This document shows, piece by piece, positions 8,041 to 15,674 of a DNA stretch of 64,000 nucleotides; position 1 is the stretch's first letter, and each line of letters starts with the position of its first letter. Origin of the DNA: Parasulfuritortus sp037439465 (GTDB taxonomy: Bacteria > Pseudomonadota > Gammaproteobacteria > Burkholderiales > Thiobacillaceae); the NCBI GenBank assembly GCA_037439465.1, contig JBBIVX010000001.1:1-64000 (forward strand), in the 5' to 3' direction. The notes beneath the pieces were generated by a model. The model ran no database searches and was not told the DNA's origin. It saw nothing but the letters and a program-made list of their open reading frames with translations. A program made the position numbers and the translations under genes.

Positions 8041-8961
8041 ATGGCTGTCAAACATTTCCTGCAATTCAAGGATTTCGAGCGCCGCGAGTTCGATCACCTG
8101 TTCGGCCGAACCCGCGTCATCAAGGAACGGTTCAAGCGCTATGAGCCGTATCATCCCTTGGCCGACCGCACCCTGGCGATGATCTTCGAGAAGAATTCGA
8201 CCCGCACGCGCCTGAGTTTCGAGGCCGGGATGCACCAGCTGGGCGGCGCGGCCATCTATCTCAATACCCGCGACACCCAGTTGGGGCGCGGTGAGCCGGT
8301 GGAGGATGCGGCCGAGGTGATCTCGCGCATGGTCGACATCGTCATGATCCGGACCTTCGAGCAGGACATCATCGAGCGCTTCGCCGCCCATTCGCGAGTG
8401 CCGGTGATCAATGGCCTGACCAATGAATACCATCCTTGTCAGATACTCGCCGATCTTTACACCTACATCGAGCAGCGCGGTGACATCCAGGGCAAGACCG
8501 TGGCCTGGATCGGCGATTCCAACAACATGTGCAACACCTGGCTGCAGGCGGCCGAGGTACTGGACTTCAACGTCCATGTCTCCACGCCGCCCGGCTATGA
8601 GGTGGAGCCGGAGCGGGCCAACCTGTTCGGCACGGACCATTTCGCCTCCTTCGCCGACCCCATGGCGGCTTGCCGCGGGGCCGACCTGGTGACCACGGAC
8701 GTGTGGACCAGCATGGGCTTCGAGGCCGAGAACGCGGCGCGCCTGAAGGCCTTCGCCGACTGGCAGGTGGACGCCGACATGATGCGGGTGGCGAAGGCCG
8801 ATGCGCTGTTCATGCACTGTCTGCCCGCCCATCGCGGCGAAGAGGTCGCCGCCGAGGTTATCGACGGCCCGCATGCGGTCGTCTGGGACGAGGCGGAAAA
8901 CAGGCTGCACGTGCAAAAAGCACTGATGGAATATCTCTTGTTGGGAAGAATCGAAAAATGA
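8041..8961 (+). CDS. argF: Ornithine carbamoyltransferase
   Basis: 306 residues, the usual length. Carbamoyl-phosphate site: EKNSTRTRLSFE; further marks are TRDTQLGRGEPVED, MIRTFEQ, NGLTNEYHPCQILADL, WIGDSNNMCNTW (ornithine loop), DVWTSMGFE, and the catalytic MHCLPAHRGEE near the C-terminus. It makes citrulline from ornithine and carbamoyl phosphate. Its TGA overlaps the argG ATG (ATGA at 8958-8961), so argF and argG are translationally coupled. Confidence 0.96.
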   Translation: MAVKHFLQFKDFERREFDHLFGRTRVIKERFKRYEPYHPLADRTLAMIFEKNSTRTRLSFEAGMHQLGGAAIYLNTRDTQLGRGEPVEDAAEVISRMVDIVMIRTFEQDIIERFAAHSRVPVINGLTNEYHPCQILADLYTYIEQRGDIQGKTVAWIGDSNNMCNTWLQAAEVLDFNVHVSTPPGYEVEPERANLFGTDHFASFADPMAACRGADLVTTDVWTSMGFEAENAARLKAFADWQVDADMMRVAKADALFMHCLPAHRGEEVAAEVIDGPHAVVWDEAENRLHVQKALMEYLLLGRIEK

Positions 8962-10187
8962 GCGACATCAAAAAAGTCGTGCTCGCCTATTCCGGCGGGC
9001 TCGATACCTCGGTGATCCTGAAGTGGCTGCAGGACACCTACCGCTGCGAGGTGGTCACCTTCACCGCCGACCTCGGCCAGGGCGAGGAGCTGGAACCGGC
9101 CCGCACCAAGGCGCTGAAGTTCGGCATCAAGCCGGAGAACATCTTCATCGACGACCTGCGCGAGGAATTCGTGCGCGACTTCGTGTTCCCGATGTTTCGC
9201 GCCAACACCGTTTACGAGGGCGAATACCTGCTCGGCACCTCCATCGCCCGGCCCTTGATCGCCAAGCGCCTGATCGAGATCGTCAACGCCACCGGCGCCG
9301 ACGCCATCTGTCACGGCGCCACCGGCAAAGGCAACGATCAGGTGCGTTTCGAACTGGGCGCCTATGCCCTCAAGCCGGACATCAAGGTCATCGCCCCCTG
9401 GCGTGAATGGGATCTGCTCTCGCGCGAGAAGCTGCTGGCCTACGCCGAGAAGAACGCCATACCCATCGACATGAAACACCGTCAGGGCGGCTCGCCCTAT
9501 TCGATGGACGCCAACCTGCTGCACATCTCCTACGAGGGCCGCCACCTGGAGGACCCCAACGCCGAGGCCGAGGAGGACATGTGGCGCTGGACCGTGTCGC
9601 CGGAGAGGGCGCCGGACCAGGCCGAATACCTCACGCTCGACTACAGGCAGGGCGACGTGACAGCCATCGACGGCCAGGCCATGAAGGCGCACGAAGTACT
9701 GGCCGAACTGAACCGCCTGGGCGGCAAGCACGGCATCGGCCGGCTGGACCTGGTCGAGAACCGCTATGTCGGCATGAAGTCGCGCGGCTGTTACGAGACC
9801 CCCGGCGGCACCATCCTTTTGAAGGCGCACCGCGCCATCGAGTCGATCACTCTCGACCGCGAAGTGGCGCATCTCAAGGACGACCTGATGCCGCGCTACG
9901 CCAGCCTGATCTACAACGGTTACTGGTGGGCGCCTGAGCGCAAGGCGTTGCAAGCCCTGATCGACCACACCCAGGCCAACGTCAACGGTACGGTGCGGTT
10001 GAAGCTGTACAAGGGCAATGTCATCGTGGTCGGCCGCGACTCCAGGAACGATTCGCTGTTCGACTCCACCATCGCCACCTTCGAGGACGACGCCGGCGCC
10101 TATGACCAGAAGGACGCGGGCGGCTTCATCAAGCTCAATGCCCTGCGCCTGCGCATCGCCGCGAAGCTCGCTGCAAGGAGGAAATAA
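8958..10187 (+). CDS. argG: Argininosuccinate synthase
   Basis: 409 residues. The start is the ATG overlapping the argF stop, giving MSDIKKVVLAYSGGLDTSV, the N-type ATP-pyrophosphatase P-loop (SGGLDTS). Also present: CHGATGKGNDQVRFE, the citrulline/aspartate-binding region, YSMDANLLHISYEG, and KSRGCYETPGGTIL. It joins citrulline and aspartate to argininosuccinate using ATP. No argH is visible in the window, so the last arginine step is encoded elsewhere. The Shine-Dalgarno AAGGAGG of the next gene lies inside the last codons of argG. Confidence 0.96.
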   Translation: MSDIKKVVLAYSGGLDTSVILKWLQDTYRCEVVTFTADLGQGEELEPARTKALKFGIKPENIFIDDLREEFVRDFVFPMFRANTVYEGEYLLGTSIARPLIAKRLIEIVNATGADAICHGATGKGNDQVRFELGAYALKPDIKVIAPWREWDLLSREKLLAYAEKNAIPIDMKHRQGGSPYSMDANLLHISYEGRHLEDPNAEAEEDMWRWTVSPERAPDQAEYLTLDYRQGDVTAIDGQAMKAHEVLAELNRLGGKHGIGRLDLVENRYVGMKSRGCYETPGGTILLKAHRAIESITLDREVAHLKDDLMPRYASLIYNGYWWAPERKALQALIDHTQANVNGTVRLKLYKGNVIVVGRDSRNDSLFDSTIATFEDDAGAYDQKDAGGFIKLNALRLRIAAKLAARRK

Positions 10188-10189
10188 AC

Positions 10190-10510
10190 ATGTCCCGATT
10201 CGATAACGTCAGTGTCGTCAAGAAAGCCAACGTCTACTTCGACGGCAAGTGCGTATCCCACACCGTAGAGTTCGCCGATGGCGTCAGGAAGTCGGTCGGC
10301 GTCATCCTGCCCGCCACCTTGACCTTCAACACCGGCGCGCCCGAGACCATGGAGACCGTGGCCGGCGCCTGCCGCGTGCGTCTCAAGGGCGAGAGCGGCT
10401 GGAAGGAATACGGCGCTGGCCAATCCTTCACGGTGCCGGGCAATTCATCCTTCGATATCGAGGTCAGCGGCGAACCCTATCATTACGTCTGCCACTTTGG
10501 CTCCGACTAG
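10190..10510 (+). CDS. ppnP: Pyrimidine/purine nucleoside phosphorylase (DUF1255, YaiE)
   Basis: 106 residues with a strong AAGGAGG ribosome-binding site at about 10176-10182. The protein matches PpnP over its whole length: FDNVSVVKKANVYFDGKCVS, VEFADGVRKSVGVILPATLTF, the ETMETVAGACRVRL strand and a C-terminal PGNSSFDIEVSG with YHYVCHFG. PpnP is a small cupin-fold enzyme that phosphorolyses many nucleosides to base and ribose 1-phosphate. It follows argG after 2 nt and is probably cotranscribed, though nothing links it to arginine synthesis. Confidence 0.92.
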   Translation: MSRFDNVSVVKKANVYFDGKCVSHTVEFADGVRKSVGVILPATLTFNTGAPETMETVAGACRVRLKGESGWKEYGAGQSFTVPGNSSFDIEVSGEPYHYVCHFGSD

Positions 10511-10528
10511 CCTGAAGGCACGTCTCCG

Positions 10529-10559
10529 CCGCCACATGCCGCTGCGCGGCCTGTGGCGG
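10529..10559 (+). terminator. GC-rich hairpin between ppnP and yajQ
   Basis: CCGCCACA (10529-10536) pairs with TGTGGCGG (10552-10559), with a possible inner CCG/CGG pairing. There is no T tract, so it may be a partial or Rho-assisted terminator or an mRNA-processing structure rather than a strong intrinsic terminator. Confidence 0.4.
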
Positions 10560-10582
10560 GTAATCGACTAAGGGAACCTGTT

Positions 10583-11077
10583 ATGCCGTCCTTCGACATC
10601 GTCTCCGAATCCGACATGGTCGCGCTGAAGAATGCCATCGACGTGGCAGCGCGGCAGATCGGCAATCGTTATGATTTCAAGGGCACCAGCGCGGCGCTGG
10701 CACTGGACGAAAAGGCCAAGACCATCACCCTGTTCGGTGATTCCGATTTCCAGCTTGAGCAGGTGACCGCCATCCTCTTTCCCGAGATGGAAAAGAAGGA
10801 ACACGACAGCACCAAGCGCCTGCAACCCGGCGACGTGCAGAAGGTGTCCGGCAACAAGGTCAGGCAGGTGCTGCAGATCAAGCTCGGCATCGAGCAGGAA
10901 CTGGCGAAAAAGATCGTCAAACTGCTCAAGGACAGCAAGCTCAAGGTCCAGGCCACCATCCAGGGCGACAGCGTGCGGGTGTCTGGCGCCAAGCGCGACG
11001 CCCTGCAGGAGGCCATCGCCCTGGTACGCAAAGCGATCACCGACTTTCCGCTGCAATACCAGAACTTCCGCGATTAG
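10583..11077 (+). CDS. yajQ: YajQ family nucleotide-binding protein (UPF0234)
   Basis: 164 residues from the ATG at 10583, giving the family N-terminus MPSFDIVSESDMVALKNAID. Also visible are NRYDFKGTSAALAL, the GDVQKVSGNKVRQVLQIKLG segment, KIVKLLKDSKLKVQATIQGD and the terminal DFPLQYQNFRD. YajQ proteins have two ferredoxin-like domains and bind nucleotides; some members bind c-di-GMP. An in-frame start 30 nt upstream adds ten residues not typical of the family and was not used. Confidence 0.93.
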   Translation: MPSFDIVSESDMVALKNAIDVAARQIGNRYDFKGTSAALALDEKAKTITLFGDSDFQLEQVTAILFPEMEKKEHDSTKRLQPGDVQKVSGNKVRQVLQIKLGIEQELAKKIVKLLKDSKLKVQATIQGDSVRVSGAKRDALQEAIALVRKAITDFPLQYQNFRD

Positions 11078-11168
11078 CCTGGAACCCGCGCAGCGAGACT
11101 TAGGGTTTACGGTCAGGCCGGAAGCCTTCTATGATGTTCAACGAGGAATAACCCAGGAGGACTCGATC

Positions 11169-12218
11169 ATGACGCATCCCAAACTTGGCTGCGGCCGACG
11201 GTTGACCGGCGTCGCGCTCGTATTCGGTTTGGCGCTGTCGTTTTCCGCCGGCGCCGATCTTCTCGGCATGGAACTCGGCAGCAACAGCAAGGATAACCAC
11301 GGCAACGTGGTCTCGGGCGGCGCTGGCCCGAGTGGCAGTCAGGGCGAGTCGCCGCAACTGGAAAAGTGCGACAGGACCTATGGCACCCTTGCCGTGGCCG
11401 AGCCGCAGGACTATGTCGGGCACGCCCTCATGCGCATCGGCCTGACCTCGCCGACCCCGCTCATCCGCATGATCGTCCAGCAATCCAACTGCTTCATGGT
11501 GGTCGAGCGCGGCCGCGCCATGCGCAACCTGATGCAGGAGCGTGACCTGGCGCAGCGGGGCGAGTTGCGCCGCGATGCCAACATGGGCGGCGGCCAGATG
11601 CTGACCGCCGATTTCGTGCTCACCCCCGACGTGGCGATCTCCAACAAGGACGCCGGCGGTGTCGGCGCGTTATTGGGCGGGCTTCTGGGCCGGGGCGCCG
11701 GCTTGCTGGCGGGCGGCCTCAAGTTCAAGGAGGCCCAGACCAGCATGTTGCTGGCCGACGCCCGTTCCAGCCTGCAGGTGGCGTCGGCTCAGGGTTCCGC
11801 CAAGAAGACCGATTTCAACATTGGTGGTCTGTTCGGCAGTGGCGGCGGCTTTGGCGGCCTCGGCGCCTACGAGAATACCGCCGAAGGCAAGGTCATCGCC
11901 GCCAGTTTCCTCGACAACTGGAACAATATCGTCCGCGCCATCCGCAACAATCCGCAACTCGCCCGCACGGCCAGCGATACCCGCAAGGAATCCGGCAAGG
12001 TGGTCACCGCCGACGGCTGGGCCGAGGGCGACGTGCTCGCGGCCAAGATCGGCAACGTCCGGCTTTATGCCGCGCCGGGCAATGCCGGCCAGGTCGTCAC
12101 CAGCCTCGGCCGCGGCGAGGAAGTGGTGTACATGGGCAGGGAAGAAGGCGGTTCGGTGTTCGTGCAGGGCAGCGCCGGCGAAGGCTGGGTGAGCAAGAAC
12201 CTGCTGAAAAAGCGCTGA
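11169..12218 (+). CDS. Secreted CsgG/HfaB-like protein with C-terminal SH3-like domain
   Basis: 349 residues behind a strong AGGAGG site. A signal peptide (about residues 1-29, ending SFSAGA) has no lipobox Cys, unlike true CsgG lipoproteins. Residues about 85-180 hold the CsgG-like core: MRIGLTSPTPLIRMIVQQSNCF, VVERGRAMRNLMQERDLA, and a TADFVLTPDVAISN strand, with a Gly-rich turn GALLGGLLGRGAGLLAGG. A second Gly-rich loop (GGLFGSGGGFGGLGAYEN) and LDNWNNIVRAIRNN follow. The last 65 residues read as a bacterial SH3-like domain (VRLYAAPGNAGQVV ... EGWVSKNLLKK). It is likely a periplasmic or outer-membrane-associated factor. It is monocistronic and converges on pcm. Confidence 0.75.
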   Translation: MTHPKLGCGRRLTGVALVFGLALSFSAGADLLGMELGSNSKDNHGNVVSGGAGPSGSQGESPQLEKCDRTYGTLAVAEPQDYVGHALMRIGLTSPTPLIRMIVQQSNCFMVVERGRAMRNLMQERDLAQRGELRRDANMGGGQMLTADFVLTPDVAISNKDAGGVGALLGGLLGRGAGLLAGGLKFKEAQTSMLLADARSSLQVASAQGSAKKTDFNIGGLFGSGGGFGGLGAYENTAEGKVIAASFLDNWNNIVRAIRNNPQLARTASDTRKESGKVVTADGWAEGDVLAAKIGNVRLYAAPGNAGQVVTSLGRGEEVVYMGREEGGSVFVQGSAGEGWVSKNLLKKR

Positions 12219-12232
12219 TCCCCTCCGTGCCG

Positions 12233-12252
12233 TGGCCGGGCGCGCCCGGCCA
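12233..12252. terminator. 20-nt perfect palindrome between convergent genes
   Basis: A perfect 20-nt palindrome (arm TGGCCGGGCG) lies between the converging csgG-like gene (stop 12218) and pcm (stop 12266). It is symmetrical, so the same hairpin forms in both transcripts. There is no T run, so it may be a bidirectional, Rho-assisted terminator. Confidence 0.45.
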
Positions 12253-12265
12253 GCGGCCTGTCTGT

Positions 12266-12937
12266 TCAAGGTGGCGTCACATGGTCGCCGGTCAGCGGCA
12301 CGAAGGCGACGTCCAGAACCTCGCGTTCGCTGATGGCGCCGTCCTGCCCCTTTGCCAGCACCTTCAGGGTCTGTGTCCAGCCACTCTCGCCGATGGGAAT
12401 CACCAGGCGGCCGCCCGCCTTCAGTTGCCGCAGCAGCGGCGGCGGTACGTGCGGCGCCGCTGCGGTAACGATGATGCCGTCGTAGGGGGCGTGCTCCGGC
12501 CAGCCCCCGTAGCCGTCGCCCTGACGGCTGGTGACATTGGCGAATCCCAGGCGGGCAAGCCGTTCCGCGGCGCTGGCCGACAGGGCGGGGATGATCTCGA
12601 TGCTGTATACCTGGCGCGCCAGGATCGCCAGGACGGCGGCCTGATAGCCCGAGCCGGTTCCTACTTCCAGGATCACGCTGTCCGCGGCCGGCTCCAATAG
12701 TTGGGTCATCAGGGCGACGATAAAAGGTTGAGAGATGGTCTGGCCGTGGCCGATGGGGATAGGACCATCGCGGAAGGCGAGAAAACGTGTCTCCTCGGGT
12801 ACGAATTCTTCCCGCGGCAGCCGTTTGATGGCGGCCATGATGCGCGGATCGAAGGCGGCGATGCCGGTCAGGTGCCGGGTCAGGCGAGCCTCCTCGACAA
12901 TATCGCGCAACATCTGTTCGCGCGGCCGCTCAGTCAT
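12266..12937 (-). CDS. pcm: Protein-L-isoaspartate O-methyltransferase family, copy 1
   Basis: 223 residues. Typical PIMT marks: VPEETRFLAFRDGPIPIGHG, GQTISQPFIVALMTQLLE, the SAM-binding VILEVGTGSGYQAAVLA, VYSIEIIPALSASA, RQGDGYGGWPEHAPYDGIIVTAA and a C-terminal FVPLTG. The family methylates L-isoaspartyl residues in damaged proteins. It is the last gene of ubiC-ubiA-tcdA-pcm and overlaps tcdA by 8 nt. A second copy with surE lies at 21692-22348; the two differ clearly, so this is not a recent duplication. Confidence 0.9.
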   Translation of the reverse strand: MTERPREQMLRDIVEEARLTRHLTGIAAFDPRIMAAIKRLPREEFVPEETRFLAFRDGPIPIGHGQTISQPFIVALMTQLLEPAADSVILEVGTGSGYQAAVLAILARQVYSIEIIPALSASAAERLARLGFANVTSRQGDGYGGWPEHAPYDGIIVTAAAPHVPPPLLRQLKAGGRLVIPIGESGWTQTLKVLAKGQDGAISEREVLDVAFVPLTGDHVTPP

Positions 12938-13649
12938 CGATGAGCCGTTGGATCACCGCTCCGGCCAGCATCAGGCCGAACAGCGGCGGCAGGTAGGAAA
13001 GGGTGCCGTTGACCGCCCGTGCCCGAGCGTGTGCGGTGGGCTCGGGAGGACGGGGCGGGCGGCCGGGCTCGTCGGAATAGACAGTCAGGACCCCGGTTTC
13101 GATCCCCTGGCGTTTTAGGCGGTGACGCACTTCGCGCGCGAGCGGATCGACCTGGGTTTTCGAGATGTCGGCGATGTGCAGGCGCGAGGGGTCGAGCTTG
13201 TTGCCTGCGCCCATGCTGGCGGCGACCGGCAGGCCGCGCCGGTAGGCGGTGGCGATCAGGGCTACCTTGCAATTGAGCGAGTCGATGCAATCGATCACGA
13301 AGTCGGCATCGGCGGGCAGCAAGCCATCCACGTTGGACGGGTCGATGAAGACGTCGAGGGGGGTCAGCCTGCAGTCTGGGTTGATGTCGCGGAGGCGCTC
13401 GGCCATCACCTCGGTCTTCTTGCGGCCGACTGTCGAAAACAGCGCCGGCATTTGCCGGTTGATGTTGGACACCGCCACCGTGTCCATGTCCACCAGGGTC
13501 AGCCGGCCGATGCCCGCCCGCGTCAGCGCCTCGGCGCACCAGGAGCCGACGCCGCCCATTCCGGCCACGAAGACGTGGCGGCTGGCCAGGCGTTCGACGC
13601 CGGCGCGGCCGATCAGTATCCCGGTACGTTCGAATTGGGGCGGGATCAT
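12930..13649 (-). CDS. tcdA: tRNA threonylcarbamoyladenosine dehydratase (TcdA/CsdL)
   Basis: 239 residues from the ATG at 13649, which overlaps the ubiA stop (ATGA). The family N-terminus FERTGILIGRAGVERLASRHV is followed by the E1-like nucleotide site VFVAGMGGVGSWCAEALTRAG, DMDTVAVSNINRQ, FVIDCIDSLNCKVALI and a C-terminal SYLPPLFGLMLAGAVIQRLI. TcdA cyclises t6A37 to ct6A in ANN-decoding tRNAs. A longer frame starting at 13700 overlaps ubiA further and is less likely. Confidence 0.92.
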   Translation of the reverse strand: MIPPQFERTGILIGRAGVERLASRHVFVAGMGGVGSWCAEALTRAGIGRLTLVDMDTVAVSNINRQMPALFSTVGRKKTEVMAERLRDINPDCRLTPLDVFIDPSNVDGLLPADADFVIDCIDSLNCKVALIATAYRRGLPVAASMGAGNKLDPSRLHIADISKTQVDPLAREVRHRLKRQGIETGVLTVYSDEPGRPPRPPEPTAHARARAVNGTLSYLPPLFGLMLAGAVIQRLIDD

Positions 13650-14512
13650 GGCCGCAGATAGGCCAGGACGATGCCGGCGAATATCGCCGCGCCGAACCAA
13701 TTGTTGTGCAGGAAGGCCTTGAAGCAGCGGGGCGGTTCCCGCGTACGGATGAGGGTGTAGTGGTAACCGGCGATGCTCGCCGCGGCCAGCAGGCCGAGGT
13801 AGAACGGCCAGCCCAGGTGGAGACGGCGGCCCACCCAGGCAAGCAGGGCGAGCGTGAGACCGTAGCAGGCCATGACCGCCAAGAGGTCGTGACGGCCGAA
13901 GGTGATGGCCGAGGTCTTGATGCCGAGCTTGAGGTCATCGGCACGGTCCACCATGGCGTATTCGGTGTCATAGGCAATGGCCCAGAACACGTTGGCGGCC
14001 AGCAGCCACCAGGCGACGGCGGGTACGGTCCCCAGGTGCGCGGCATAGGCCATGGGAATACCGAAGCCGAAGGCGACGCCGAGATAGGCCTGGGGAATGG
14101 CCAGGAAGCGCTTGGTGAAGGGGTAGCTGACGGCCAGGAAAACGGCGACCACGGCCAGTTCGATGAGCAGCCGGTTATGCAATGGCAGGATCAGCAGCAG
14201 GGCCAGCAAGGCCAGGGACGCCGCCAGCAGCAGGGCCTCGCGCACGCTCACCCGCCCGGCCGCCAGCGGCCGGTCCCGGGTGCGCGCGACGTAGGGGTCG
14301 AAGTGGCGATCGGCATAGTCGTTGACCACGCAGCCGGCTGAGCGCATCAGTACGATGCCCAGGGCGAATACCCAGAGCACGACGAGGTCCGGCCGGCCCA
14401 AGCTCGACAGCCACAGCGCCCACAGCGTCGGCCAAGCCAAGAGCAGGATGCCGATGGGCTTGTCCAGCCGCATCAGCTTTTCGTACTCGTTCAGGCGTTC
14501 GCGCAGGGTCAT
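13646..14512 (-). CDS. ubiA: 4-hydroxybenzoate polyprenyltransferase
   Basis: 288 residues from the ATG at 14512, overlapping the ubiC stop. N-terminus MTLRERLNEYEKLMRLDKPIG leads into the first helix; the first Asp-rich motif is CVVNDYADRHFD and the second is AYDTEYAMVDRADDLKLGIK. About eight hydrophobic segments are visible. It prenylates 4-hydroxybenzoate in ubiquinone synthesis at the inner membrane, using the product of UbiC. A longer frame that reaches 14932 has no homology upstream of MTLRERL. Confidence 0.95.
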   Translation of the reverse strand: MTLRERLNEYEKLMRLDKPIGILLLAWPTLWALWLSSLGRPDLVVLWVFALGIVLMRSAGCVVNDYADRHFDPYVARTRDRPLAAGRVSVREALLLAASLALLALLLILPLHNRLLIELAVVAVFLAVSYPFTKRFLAIPQAYLGVAFGFGIPMAYAAHLGTVPAVAWWLLAANVFWAIAYDTEYAMVDRADDLKLGIKTSAITFGRHDLLAVMACYGLTLALLAWVGRRLHLGWPFYLGLLAAASIAGYHYTLIRTREPPRCFKAFLHNNWFGAAIFAGIVLAYLRP

Positions 14513-15036
14513 GGCAGACACAGCACCTCCGGCAAAAATATCTCGGTCACCAATAGCGGGTGTCCCAGGCGGGTGAACAGGGAGCGTCGCGCCCAGAGGT
14601 GGCGGGGTGGCGCCGACAACTGTCCGGCCGCGGCCTGGTAGAGGGGATGGCGCGCATCCAGACGCTTGAATTGTAGGCGATGGCGCGTCACCAGCGGATC
14701 GGCGAAGAGAGCGGCGCCGAGTGGCTTGTTGCCGAGATGGGAGAGCGACTGCCATGGACCGGTGAGACCCGGCCGGGGAATGACACTGTGGGCAAACACC
14801 AGCGGCGTGTCGCCGCAGCAGAGCAGCACTTCGCGGATCAGGGCCAGGCGACGGGGACCGAGACCGAGGTCGTTCCATTCGTCGGCAAAGGCCGGGCGCA
14901 GGGTCTGCGCCAGCCGCCGCACGCTGAAACACTGGCAGCGGGCCTGCAGGCGACGGGTCAGCGATCCCCTGTCGCCGAGCCAGGGGCGATAGCCGCCCGC
15001 CCGCGGTAGAGTGTCACGCCAGATTCTCAAGCCCAT
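14509..15036 (-). CDS. ubiC: Chorismate lyase
   Basis: 175 residues. Family features: WLGDRGSLTRRLQARCQCF near the N-terminus, REVLLCCGDTPLVFAHSVIP in the middle, LGNKPLGAALFADPLV, and the C-terminal WARRSLFTRLGHPLLVTEIFLPE with the active-site Glu in TEIF. It converts chorismate to 4-hydroxybenzoate plus pyruvate, the first ubiquinone-specific step. It is first in ubiC-ubiA-tcdA-pcm; all junctions overlap by 4 or 8 nt. Confidence 0.92.
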   Translation of the reverse strand: MGLRIWRDTLPRAGGYRPWLGDRGSLTRRLQARCQCFSVRRLAQTLRPAFADEWNDLGLGPRRLALIREVLLCCGDTPLVFAHSVIPRPGLTGPWQSLSHLGNKPLGAALFADPLVTRHRLQFKRLDARHPLYQAAAGQLSAPPRHLWARRSLFTRLGHPLLVTEIFLPEVLCLP

Positions 15037-15155
15037 TGTTCGTCGTCGCCATCATGGAATGCACATTATCGCCAATCGGCGCGGCCGGAAGAACTGTGCG
15101 CTGAAAATCGCGCAAGCGGCAGCCGTCCGCCTGGGCGGCTGCCGCGGTGAACGGC

Positions 15156-15476
15156 TTAAAATGCCTGGCCTGGCGCCAGATAACGGTTGGCCTCTTGCAT
15201 CAGGGTGCGCATCACCTGCGCGGCGATGCCGATGCCGCCGGCCGCCATGTTACCCATTGCGTCCATCATCTGCGCGTTGCCCGGGGCGCAGGCGGCGCCG
15301 CCCTCGGCCCTGGCAACGGGCACAGCGCAGGCCGGGCGATCACCCTGGCCGCCGGCGCAGGGCGGGGTGGCCGCACCGGCCATGCAGGGCCCCATACCGG
15401 CCTCAGCCGTGCCCGTTGCCAATAGGCCGGAAACGGCCAGGACGCGGAAGGATTTGAGCAGTGTTCGATTTTTCAT
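15156..15476 (-). CDS. Small secreted cysteine-containing hypothetical protein
   Basis: 106 residues. A clear signal peptide (KNRTLLKSFRVLAVSGLLATGTAEA) is followed by a mature part of about 80 residues with four cysteines in a Gly/Ala/Pro-rich stretch (GPCMAG, PPCAGG, PACAVP, AACAPG) and a C-terminal helix rich in Met and Ala. The evenly spaced Cys residues suggest two disulfides after export. I do not recognise the family. An AAGGAGT-like site (complement of about 15482-15488) precedes the ATG. It is separate from ubiC by about 120 nt and diverges from the exporter operon. Confidence 0.6.
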   Translation of the reverse strand: MKNRTLLKSFRVLAVSGLLATGTAEAGMGPCMAGAATPPCAGGQGDRPACAVPVARAEGGAACAPGNAQMMDAMGNMAAGGIGIAAQVMRTLMQEANRYLAPGQAF

Positions 15477-15674
15477 GGCATGACTCCTTGGTCAAAGAAC
15501 CCCGCGGAAAAGTGCGGGTGCAATCAAGGTAAGCGGCCGCTGTAAGCGCCAGGTTTCCGCGGATTGGTACAAATGTAAGGGAGTGTTTCAACATCGGGGC
15601 ATGCCGCAGATTGCATCGACGGGGGACGACGCCTGATCTAACATCGGGGTCATTCTCTTAAGGCGGTGAGCGGC

